Assembly: GCA_023212695.1 (NCBI GenBank)
Contig: JALCCG010000011.1
Location: 1-64,000 of the forward strand
Direction: 5' to 3'
Length of the DNA: 64,000 nt
From: Sporisorium sorghi
Taxonomy: Eukaryota; Basidiomycota; Ustilaginomycetes; Ustilaginales; Ustilaginaceae
Shown here: positions 1 to 8,801 of the stretch, one piece after another
Layout of the letters: every line of letters starts with the position of its first letter
How positions within the stretch are numbered: position 1 is the stretch's first letter
The notes under the pieces: model-generated
Seen by the model: the letters and a program-made list of their open reading frames with translations, nothing else
Told to the model about the DNA's origin: nothing
Database searches by the model: none
Position numbers and translations under genes: made by a program

Positions 1-73
1 CCCCCCCCAAACCCACCCCCCCACAAACACACCACCCCCCCCACACCCCAACACCCAAAAAAAATAAAAAAAA

Positions 74-139
<66 letters not shown>

Positions 140-140
140 A
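1..140. repeat. low-complexity C-rich then poly-A start of window
   Basis: The first ~55 bases are almost only C and A, and bases 75-138 are one uninterrupted A run. No gene or telomeric repeat (TTAGGG/CCCTAA type) is visible. The sequence resembles low-quality homopolymer read-through or a contig edge more than normal intergenic DNA. Confidence 0.7.
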
Positions 141-709
141 CGACAACCTGCCAAAAATATATTCTGAAGAAGGGATGCGCGGGGGCAAGATGTAGACATC
201 AACACTCGTCCATGACAACACCGACACCACATGCACTACGATGACACAAGCGAGGCGGAGTGTGATTGACGGCGGTCAGGAGCGGATGCAACATTTGCGT
301 TGCGACAATGGCTGTCCGTCCCCGAGCTACAGAGTTTTGTCCCCGTCTGCGTTGTTCCGCCGCTCCCTCCTGCGAGCATGAACCTGCGAGCACGCCTTAA
401 CGAGGGGAGCAGGGTGTTTGTCCTTGTCTCGCTCAGGAAGGGCCAGAACGCTTTCTCCGCTTTGAGTGAGGTTCGTGCTTGTCGGCAAAGGTCACGGGGC
501 CTGTCTCGTCTGCTGTTTGGCCTTCCCCCCTCCCTCCCCCCTTTGAGCTTGAGCAGCATTGATATATCATCCACCCTCCTTCCCCTCCCGTGGCTATTCT
601 CCCCATCAACAACACTCCTCTTCAAGACCACCTCTCCCTCTCACTCCAACTTCTTCCCCCACATTCCCAACTGCTCAACCACACAGCTTCCACAGCACTT
701 ACAACAACA
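141..709. other. intergenic, upstream region of the secreted Lys/His-rich protein
   Basis: No ORF here has recognisable protein character. Bases 530-700 are pyrimidine-rich, typical of fungal promoters and 5' leaders, and lead directly to the ATG at 710. Confidence 0.5.
563..568 (+). promoter_or_regulatory. TATA-like element
   Basis: TATATC inside GATATATCAT lies about 145 bp upstream of the ATG at 710 and just before a pyrimidine-rich stretch. Position and sequence suit a TATA element; no transcript data support it. Confidence 0.4.
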
Positions 710-1261
710 ATGAAGTTCCTCTCGCTCCTCTCCGCGGTCCTCGTCTCGCTTGCGCTCGTCTCTGCCGAGTCCAACGTCGCCACTGGCGCACAGGAGGGCA
801 AGGTGCCTCAGATGCTTAGCCTGATCAACAAGCTCGAGCACGCCAACCCGTCCGATGCCGCCTTTGCCGCGCAGTACGCCTCGGACTTGCCCAAGCTGGC
901 CGCGCTGCACCGCGATGTCGCCGAGCAGTTTGGCGAGAAGCAGGTGCGCAAGCTGTACGGCGACGACCATGTTGCTGATCAGTTGATTGCGCTCGTCAAG
1001 GGGGCGGGCGAGAAGCGCGATGTGAAGAAGGACCATGCGGACGAGGGCAAGGGCAAGAAGCTGGGTCATAAGAAGCAGGCCGAGCCCAAGAAGGCCAACC
1101 ACGGCGACGAGGTCAACAAGGGCAAGCAGGGCAAGAAGCAGTCAGCTGCGCACGCCCACAAGAAGCAGGGCGCCCAGAAGCCCACGCACAAGGAGCACAA
1201 GAAGCCTGCGCACCAGCACAAGTCCAAGACTGCGCCCAAGAAGACGACGATCACTGCTTAG
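710..1261 (+). CDS. secreted Lys/His-rich small protein (effector-like)
   Basis: Single-exon gene for a 183-residue protein. The chosen ATG follows ACAACAACA and opens directly on a signal peptide (MKFLSLLSAVLVSLALVSAE; cleavage likely near residues 19-20). An upstream in-frame ATG at 590 would bury that signal, so it was not used. Residues 20-100 look helical and neutral. A dibasic KR at 102-103 (Kex2-type site) precedes an 80-residue tail that I count as containing 23 Lys and 9 His with repeated HKK/KKQ steps. No enzyme motif and no cysteine is visible, and I recognise no family. Secretion, a Kex2 site and a low-complexity basic tail suit a secreted cell-wall, metal-binding or effector-like protein; that role is inference. 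It converges on a secreted carboxylesterase gene. Confidence 0.8.
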   Translation: MKFLSLLSAVLVSLALVSAESNVATGAQEGKVPQMLSLINKLEHANPSDAAFAAQYASDLPKLAALHRDVAEQFGEKQVRKLYGDDHVADQLIALVKGAGEKRDVKKDHADEGKGKKLGHKKQAEPKKANHGDEVNKGKQGKKQSAAHAHKKQGAQKPTHKEHKKPAHQHKSKTAPKKTTITA

Positions 1262-1860
1262 AGGTCGCTTCGAGATCGAGCTCGTCAGGTTTGATACCTT
1301 GACCTGAGCCCGCCTGGTTTTTGTTTCCTCTCTGTCCTTACTTGACCGCTTTCTTTCAATTGACTCGCTTCGGCTTGAGTTTGTGTGTGGCTCGAGGACA
1401 TTGTGAGCAGCGCTGACAGGTTGAGCTTGTTCACCTTTACCCCGCGTCGGTTCGCGGGGCAGCGACTAGACATAGGGATCCTGCAGCACCGAGCGCAGTG
1501 GTCTATGTGAGCTCTCATCGCGAGCTATGACCAGATGCCATCTCGACGCTGGTGGTGTATTTCTAAAGCTCGACCTCAGCAGCGGCTTCCGCCTTCCTGT
1601 TTTTGCCTCTTCGTGCTATGTCACCCTCGATGAAGCAACTTCCCTGTCTTGCGTTGACTGCACATAGTCAACTTCATTCGACCTCGCCATCTCATGTGAC
1701 AGACCGACATCCGAGCAGCAGCGACACTCCCAGCCTAGACTTTCTAGCAATCACGTCTTGATTTCGTCATCGCCAAAACATCAAGTCAATCATCTACGTG
1801 ACACTCTACGTGAAGCCATCTAGGTGAAGCCATGATAGCCAGCCATGATAGCCATCCCCG

Positions 1861-1913
<53 letters not shown>

Positions 1914-1932
1914 CCCCCCCCCCCCCCCCCCC
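1262..1932. other. convergent intergenic region ending in a poly-C tract
   Basis: No credible gene. The first ~550 bp are ordinary-composition spacer. Bases 1864-1932 are an almost pure C run (one G near 1913) that abuts the stop codon of the carboxylesterase on the minus strand. Confidence 0.6.
1864..1932. repeat. poly-C homopolymer (~69 nt)
   Basis: Nearly uninterrupted C on the plus strand (G on the minus strand), starting immediately after the TAG of the carboxylesterase. It could form G-quadruplex structure on the minus strand, or be an assembly/base-calling artefact. Confidence 0.85.
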
Positions 1933-4149
1933 CTACATGGCGTTATCAAGCAGCTGATACGACAGCATGCCATTATCGTAAAAAAAGTCGCACGCCTCTC
2001 TATGCGGTACGCCGCCGCGCTTGATCCCGAGGGGTGCGGAGAGGTACTGCGTCATATTGGCTCCCTGTTCCAGCAGCGGCTTTGTGAAGCCCTGCCACGG
2101 ATTCGACTTCTGCACCTGCCTCGTGTACGCGTAGCTCCGTCCCCTTGCCTTGAGGTACCTGTCGCTCGGGTTGGGCGAGTGCGAGCGGACGAACGCGCTG
2201 AACGCGTCGGCGGTGTACCGCACAAACTCGAGCAACTGCTCGTCCACCTCGATACCGACATAATTGAAACTGCCAAAGACGTTCATGAGGTCGTCGCCGT
2301 GGCACACCTCTACGCCTGTCCCGTACGCGGTGCACTTGCTCGGCATCCCGGGGCTTTCGGTGTAGCCGGAGATGGCTTCGTACAGGTAGACTTGCGGGAA
2401 CTGCGCTTTGGTCTGCGCGAGGTCGACGATGCGCTGCGTGGGGCAGGTGAAGAAGTTGTACGTCATGGCCAGGGCGACGGTCTCGCGCACCGTGTCGCTG
2501 TCGGACGTGTTGAGCGCGAATAAGCCGGATGCGGACATTTTGGCGATGTTCGAGGGGCTCGTGAGGATGGTTAGCTCCTTGTTGAGGGCGGATGGCTCGA
2601 TGGGGAGGGGTTGGGGCATGAGGGGGTAGACAAAGTACGTGCCTTCGCCGGAGGTGGTGCCGAGCAGGAGGGGCACGTTGTTCGGGATCGTGCCGTTGCC
2701 AGCGAGGTAGAAGATCTGATCGTCGAGCAGCCCGTCCGGAGTCGGCAGGAACGGCTGGATCGACGCGGTGATCAGAGTCGACGAGGCGGATTTGGCAAGA
2801 GCGACGGTGATGTTCTCGGTGGCGTTGGTATAGGCGTCGCCTTGGACGAAGCGCATCGGATCGTCGATGTTCTGCAGACACTCGACCATCGCCTGGCCGC
2901 TCACGGGGCAGCCGAGGCTGGTGGCGACAGCAGGAGTGACGAATTTGGTCTGCACCGAGCGCCGCACCCAAGGCACCCACGGATTCGACATGAGAAACGC
3001 GGCGCTGTACAGACCTTTCGCCGCCGAGCTCGCCAGCAGTGCAGCGACGCTCTCTGCGCCCGCCGACTGACCGCCGATCGTGATGCGGTCCGGATCACCG
3101 CCAAACGCCGCAATGTGCTCCTTGACCCATTTCAGCGCGAGAATCTGGTCGCTCAGACCGGCATTGCCAGGGAGGTCGCTGTCAGACGCCAGCCAGCCGA
3201 GCGCGCCGAGGCGGTAGTTGATCATCACAACCACAATGTCCGATCGCGAGGCCCAGTTGCCGCCGTCGTAAGCGGGCACCGAGTTGCGACCTACCACGAA
3301 GCCGCCGCCGTAGATCGCCACCAGCACAGGCTTGAGGCCCTTCTTACCAGACGTGCCCAGCGTGGGCGTGTAGATGTTGAGGTTGAGACAGTCTTCGCCC
3401 ATCGGCGACGGCCCGGTGGCCTGGACGCAGGCGTTGCGGTAGTTGGTAGCGTCGAGCACCTTGTTGCCCGTATACGGCGTCGAGTGCATGAAGCGCTTAG
3501 CGCCCAAGGGAGCGTCGCCGAACGGAATACCCAGGAAGCGCCACGACCGGCGGTCGCGGTAGCCAGTAACCTCATACTCGCCTGTCTTGACAGTGACGCG
3601 CGTATCCACGCCGCCGAGCGTGCTCATCTCGCCGTTGGCATACGGCTTGTCCCAGGGCAGCACAGTCGGGGCGGCGGAGTGCGTGCACAGAACACCGAGC
3701 TTCTCGCCCTCGCCATAGGGCATGAGCGTGCCGCGACTCGGCTTGTACGCCGCCACGCCGCCCGTGCCGCAGTCGAGCCAGAAGGCGTCCTTCACATCGA
3801 CGGTGCCGGCATAGCGCAGGTAAGTGAACTGGTCGACGAGGTCGGCGCCGACGCCGCCGGGCTCGGAACGGTTGAAGGGGAAGAGTGTCTCGCCGAGGCT
3901 GCTGCAGACGTGTGCGGCCTGGTGCGAGGTGACGGCGCGTGGGAGGAGGAGTGCGCCGGTGGAGGCGTTGGTGCTGAGGTCGTTCTGGAAGAGGATATGG
4001 ATCGGCCCCAAGTCAGCCTGTCTGGGAACAGCGTTCGGTTTGCTGGAAGCAGCGTCCCGGTGAGCAAGGAAGGGCAAGGCAGCGACGAAGCGGCTGCCGA
4101 GAGCAAGGGCGCCGATGATTCCTCCGATGGTGGAGATGGACGTCTTCAT
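1933..4149 (-). CDS. secreted type-B carboxylesterase/lipase
   Basis: Single-exon gene, 738 residues, alpha/beta-hydrolase of the cholinesterase/type-B carboxylesterase family, which hydrolyses carboxylic esters outside the cell. A signal peptide occupies about residues 1-24. Residues ~45-175 form an N-terminal extension with a few cysteines before the catalytic core. In the core I see the oxyanion loop YGGGFVVG, the NYRLGALGWLA strand and the nucleophile elbow GQSAGAES with Ser362 (Gln where many members have Glu). The probable acid is Glu502 in GEGTYF and the base is His617 in CHGDD. Several NxS/T sites agree with secretion. A TATATAT lies about 100 bp upstream. The stop codon directly abuts a poly-C tract, so the last few residues deserve caution. 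The natural substrate cannot be read from sequence. Confidence 0.92.
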   Translation of the reverse strand: MKTSISTIGGIIGALALGSRFVAALPFLAHRDAASSKPNAVPRQADLGPIHILFQNDLSTNASTGALLLPRAVTSHQAAHVCSSLGETLFPFNRSEPGGVGADLVDQFTYLRYAGTVDVKDAFWLDCGTGGVAAYKPSRGTLMPYGEGEKLGVLCTHSAAPTVLPWDKPYANGEMSTLGGVDTRVTVKTGEYEVTGYRDRRSWRFLGIPFGDAPLGAKRFMHSTPYTGNKVLDATNYRNACVQATGPSPMGEDCLNLNIYTPTLGTSGKKGLKPVLVAIYGGGFVVGRNSVPAYDGGNWASRSDIVVVMINYRLGALGWLASDSDLPGNAGLSDQILALKWVKEHIAAFGGDPDRITIGGQSAGAESVAALLASSAAKGLYSAAFLMSNPWVPWVRRSVQTKFVTPAVATSLGCPVSGQAMVECLQNIDDPMRFVQGDAYTNATENITVALAKSASSTLITASIQPFLPTPDGLLDDQIFYLAGNGTIPNNVPLLLGTTSGEGTYFVYPLMPQPLPIEPSALNKELTILTSPSNIAKMSASGLFALNTSDSDTVRETVALAMTYNFFTCPTQRIVDLAQTKAQFPQVYLYEAISGYTESPGMPSKCTAYGTGVEVCHGDDLMNVFGSFNYVGIEVDEQLLEFVRYTADAFSAFVRSHSPNPSDRYLKARGRSYAYTRQVQKSNPWQGFTKPLLEQGANMTQYLSAPLGIKRGGVPHREACDFFYDNGMLSYQLLDNAM

Positions 4150-6344
4150 TCTCGACGCTACTGGTTGAGGAGCGAGGGTGAAGAGGGAGATAGGAGGTGA
4201 CTCTGGAGTGAGGAGGGATCAGCGGTGGGCGATGTAGGATGGCGCGCTATATATGTGTCATCCGGCGCACTTCTTGATCCTCGCTCACTGATCAAGGAGG
4301 GGATGTCGGACCGGGAGTCGTTCGAGTAAAGGGTGGCACTTACCAGCGGAGATTGCGAGCTGATTCGAGCCCTCGCTTCAGCAAGCCTCTGCTTGGGCTC
4401 GACTCAAGGCGTGCTCGACGCAAGCCTTCGCGACGCCAGGCCAGGCCAGGCCAGGCCAATGGCAAGCCTAACGATCGGTGTGGGAGGACCACTTGATGAA
4501 GGCAAATCGCCACCACTACCTCTAGCAAGCAGGCGTACTTGTGGGCGTGGACAATCTCATCAACAACCCCCGAACCTGACAATGTGCAGACGACGACGGA
4601 GGTTTCGCACGCTAAATGAGAGCGAGAGGACAAAGCGGCGAACTTCCCAGGCACACAATGACGATCACAGACCGCTTAGTTCCATTGTTGATCGACATCT
4701 GTTTCCCGCGGTATCGTGATTGACCTACGGACAGTTCCTGACCGAGCAGGCCGGTAAGAGCGTAAAGCGTAGAGCGTAGAAGAATGCACAAGGCGAGGGT
4801 GTCGACTGCCAGAGCCGTACCTTTCTTTGCGCGCCTAGTGGCATTCCTCCCGGTGCGTCTCGGCTAAGCTGTCCACTACCGGCAGACCGGCTCTTGCATG
4901 ATTATCGAGCTTGGTTCCCTTGCTGTTTTTGCTTGAGGTTGAGTCGAACTGTTGCCACAGAGACCGCATGGTGCCGAGAGAGGGCCTGTGTGCTTCGCAC
5001 GCAAGCACACACGCAGGCGATAGTCGAACGTCGCTCGCAGAGAGTGTTGCTTTAGAGGTACCACACGCAGGGTCTTTCTGAAGGCCATCTTGAGCCGCTG
5101 TCAAAATAGGGTTTTGGGCGCGTTCTCCGGCAAAATGGATTCCTTTGGCAGAGTTTCGACTGTCGGTCGACCTCGTCGACCCTTTCGTTTGAGCAACACT
5201 GTTGAGATTCAACCTGCTCCTCACAACAAAAGAGCGACTGCTCTGCATGAATCGTCGGAGAAGCATTGGTCAGCAGACACGACGATGCTCATACAAAGGG
5301 GTTCGCAAACGAGAGGCTGTGCGAGTGATTCCGGCTGCGCAGCACCTGCTTTGGGCGAGACGAGTGAAACCTCATGGTCAAGGAGGTCCGATCGCTCCCT
5401 TTTCCTGCGCAACTCTCAGCGACAGGAGGCTGAACCCACTTGTTCATCATCATCATCACCATCGCCCGAGGAACGCGCGGCGACCTCACCCATAGGGGCT
5501 TCGATCTGCGCCTTGTTCGGCGTCTCTTGCCCGCGCAAGGACCGCTCGGAAGATTTTTCCCGATTCCACGTCGACTGAAGCTCCTTTTGTACATGTACAA
5601 TGCGACTAAAGCTAGATCAAACTCGATACGATGGTTTCAGATACGCGACGATATCGACGGCAAGCGGCTGCGTTGGGGCCTTTCGAGCGGCTCCTGAAAT
5701 ACCGTAAGCCTCGTTTTTCTCAGGCCATCGAGAGCGAATGGATGAAAAGGACTTGCAGCGAGCCTTCGTCAGACGCCTATGAAAGCTCACGTCGGTGGAC
5801 TCGAGCCGCTTTTCGTCCTCAGTTTCAGGATAAGCAGACGTTGGTCAGTAAGAAACAGGCCGAGTCTGCACCGCCTTTGACGGCTTCGACTCGTGATACT
5901 GAGACCAGAACAATTGGTAAAGCGTGGGACACTCGACGGCAGGAGAGTTGGTAGTGAGGCGACACTCCGCGGAGGGAAAGGAGCGCAGGACCGGCGACAA
6001 GAGGGGAATATATCATGCAGCTTGCCGTGTACTGTACCGATGAGCAACTTTGTCCAGCATGATCTTCGACAAAGCAAGGGTCATGAGGGCAGTTTGCTGT
6101 CGATGCCCCGCAACCTCGTTTTTCTGCGTACGACTCTCGAGTTGTGCGATTCCGATCCCGAATCCCGCATTTCAGGAGTGGAGACGATGATCAGCTCTTG
6201 CTCCTGACCCAGCCTTCCCCGATTCATCCTCAACGCAATGCCCGCACTTGTTGCATGCAAGCTCAGGGCGGTTGTCAAAGGGTATATCAACTGGGATTTC
6301 TCTGCATCCTCTCGCGCCCATTGCTCTGGTCACGAACGAGCATT
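4150..6344. other. 2.2-kb intergenic region without a supported gene
   Basis: Several ORFs of 60-160 codons exist on both strands, but none shows domain character, codon bias like its neighbours or plausible splicing. A short pentanucleotide tandem (CCAGG, about four copies) lies at 4436-4459, and repeated GCGTA-type steps lie near 4757-4780. The part nearest 4150 is the esterase promoter. I see no tRNA or other RNA gene. Confidence 0.5.
4248..4254 (-). promoter_or_regulatory. TATA box of the carboxylesterase gene
   Basis: TATATAT at 99-105 bp upstream of the start codon at 4149, in otherwise GC-rich DNA. Strong TATA elements are usual for regulated secreted-enzyme genes; the assignment is positional. 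Confidence 0.55.
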
Positions 6345-7157
6345 CTAATCAAAGGCGATGCTCGAGAGACCACCCGTGCCGCCAGGCACACGCACCCGTC
6401 GCGTCGGTCGGAAACCGTTGTTCATGACGGCATCGTTTCGCACGCCTTCGTAGACGCCTGGCTTTTCCGCGCTCACGTCGTCGTAGAAATGCGACTCCTT
6501 GACGTTGCCGCTCGCCACGCGTCTTGCTGGAGCTGCACCGAGAGGTTCGAAGCCGTCGTCTGCAGGTGCTGGGGCAGCAGGAGCGCGGCGCGCAGGGGCA
6601 GGCGCCAGCTCATCGTAGTCCGCGTCGCTGCCAAAGAGAGCCGTGACCTGGGCCGAGCCTCCGCCGGGAAGCTGTCGCACCTTGCGGCTCGGACGGAAGA
6701 CTTCGCCCGAGCTGGTGTAGACCACGTTGGCTTTTTCGTTGGATGGCTCGGAAGGAGCAGGAGCAGCAGCCTCGAACGTCGACGCTTGCAAGGGTGCCGA
6801 ACAAGCAGCGGGTGCAGCGGCGGGTGCAGCAACGGGTGCGGCAGAGGGACCGGCGTCGTCCGAGACGGTAAGCTTGCCGATGGTGGCGTACTTGGGCAGC
6901 TTGGCGAGCTCGGTAAAGTTGGGACCGACGTGGACGTTGTGCTGCTTGAGGAAGGAGACAAAGTCCTCCTTTGTGAAGACGATGTGGTGCTTTTGAGGCA
7001 AGCAGCCTAGAGAAGAAACAGAAGAGGCAATGGTCAGTCAGCGAAATACATCATTCGAGATGGCGATGCGTCCAAGACACTCACCAAGGTGGTATGCCCA
7101 GTCCTTGGGGTTGGAGTTCTCCTTGTCAAAGTTGGGGTTGGGCGTGAACGAAGTCAT
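6345..7157 (-). CDS. small protein with two Jupiter/HN1-like PGG motifs
   Basis: Two exons: 7085-7157 (ATG, 73 nt) and 6345-7006, joined across a 78-nt intron with donor GTGAGT and acceptor CTAG. The spliced frame gives 244 residues beginning MTSFTPNPNFDKENSNPKDW. Residues 27-75 form a compact conserved-looking segment (FTKEDFVSFLKQHNVHVGPN). An Ala/Pro linker follows, then two related motifs: FRPSRKVRQLPGGGSAQVTA (about 128-147) and FRPTRRVRVPGGTGGLSSIA (about 223-242) at the very C terminus. The R-K/R-V-x-PGGG pattern resembles the short motif of animal Jupiter/HN1 microtubule-associated proteins. That resemblance is by eye and could be convergent. Function unknown. It diverges from the MIF4G-like gene. 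Confidence 0.75.
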
Positions 7158-8801
7158 CTTGCGCTGGTGGTGATGAAGAAGGAGATTGTATCAATCAAAG
7201 CTTTGACGAACAGGTGGTGATGGTGGTTGTGACGTGATCGAGAGCGAGTTCAAGTCGGAATGAACCTTTGGGGCGTCTTGGCTGGCATTCGTTTCTGTCT
7301 CTGCTGCTGCTGCCGTTGCTGCGCTTCCAAAGTGTTGTTCTCAAAAGGCAACTCAAGCTTGTGACTGCTCTGCTTCCCGATTCTCGAGTGTTGTTGTTTT
7401 TTGTTTGTTTTTTTTTTTTTGGTTGCGCTCATTCCGCCCAGCAAGCAAAGCAGGCGCACGCGTGAGGCGCGTATCAGAAATTGGCAAAATGTTAGCTTAC
7501 TGCTGCTAACAAATTAGACCTCGAAAAAATCGCCTTTTCTTGACCGGAATTTTGGCCTTGAATTCGAAGAGCTCGAGACGAGAGAACGTAGTTTTTTTTG
7601 GGGCGCCCCGCAAAGATCACGACAAGCCCAGCTAGGCCCGAGCCTCAACTCCCTTACAGCGCAAGCCATCGCCATGAATGCAGCTGACTCACTGTCTCGC
7701 GATGAAAAAGACATCTCTCCTTGCACCTCTCATGCAGCTCTTTGGCGTTGGGTTGTACGAAGTGATTCGAGAAGGAGCTGCCATTGGTCGCAGCTGTGGG
7801 CGGCGTTTAATGGCGAGAATAAGAGAGTGCGATCCGACCGCTCTTTGCGGCGACCGTCAACCGCCTCATCGCATCTTGTCGAGAGCCGGAGGGACAGGAA
7901 AGGTGCGTGCGCGACTGTCTTCATTGTCTCTCGGAATTAGACTCTCTGCTCTGCTCTTTTGTGTATGTGTGTGTCTGTGAGACGACATTCAATAAAGCAA
8001 ATCGACACTCAGACCCACACTTTCCGTTCTTCATTCTCACACTCGAGGGAAAACTCTGCAACGCACGGCTAAGCATAGCGCAGCACTGGTCAGAGATTTA
8101 TGCAGCGAATGCTTTGAATCTGTGACGAAGCGTTGGGGCCAGAAGGAGAAGGAGAAGGCAGAGGAATGCGCCTCCTTGGATCGAGCTGCAGGCTGCATAC
8201 ATCTGCTCTCGTCTTGAGTCGCAAGTTCCGCTGGCTTGGGCTTGCGGATCTGTCTCTTCTTGGTGGGGAAGCAGGCGAAAACAGAGTTTAGGTTTCGATT
8301 TCTGTCTCTCTCCTCTCCTCGTTTCTTATCCTATCGGATGATGCCCGACCAGAACCACTCTCAACCTTCTTTCTCATCATCCATCACTCTTTTCTTTCTC
8401 TGCTCAAAGTATCCCACGCTCCGCATTTCCTCCCTTCGCTCTTTCCGCGCCATCTTCCCACGCTCTTTCCGCTCTGGGCGTCTCTGATCTCGCGCCTTTG
8501 TCCATCTTTTTGCCCACGCTTTTGACTCTTCATTTCGTGTGTAAAGCGATTGCCGATTGACGTAAAGACGCTCTCCACTCCACTCCGGCACCAACCACAT
8601 CAACGGCTCGTCGGTCTCACTGATACTGCCGTGCCGCCTTCATTTCGCTCGCTCGGTCTGATTTCGGACGCGCGCCTTCTGCAGTCGTTTTTCTCGCTCC
8701 CGCATTTTTTTTTCGCCACCTTCTCCGCACTCGATCCGCTCATTTCCTTTGTTCAAAGAATCCTGCTGCGCAGTCCGACTCCCTCCCCACCTCCCGTCAC
8801 C
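7158..8801. other. 1.6-kb divergent intergenic region
   Basis: Lies between two divergently transcribed genes. The last ~500 bp before 8802 are strongly pyrimidine-rich, as expected for a promoter/5' leader. Short ORFs here (60-100 codons) have no recognisable features. An A/T-rich patch with GGAATTTTGG lies near 7545-7555. Confidence 0.45.

Noticed and set aside
1..140. telomere at the window start
   Set aside because: The C/A-rich sequence has no TTAGGG/CCCTAA periodicity; low-quality sequence is more likely.
2611..4200. 529-codon open frame on the plus strand
   Set aside because: It lies antisense within the carboxylesterase gene, which has clear catalytic motifs. The antisense frame is Arg/Ala/Val-rich and results from high GC at third positions.
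5090..5578. 162-codon ORF on the plus strand
   Set aside because: No hydrophobic core, no domain pattern, no splice partners and odd codon use; treated as chance.
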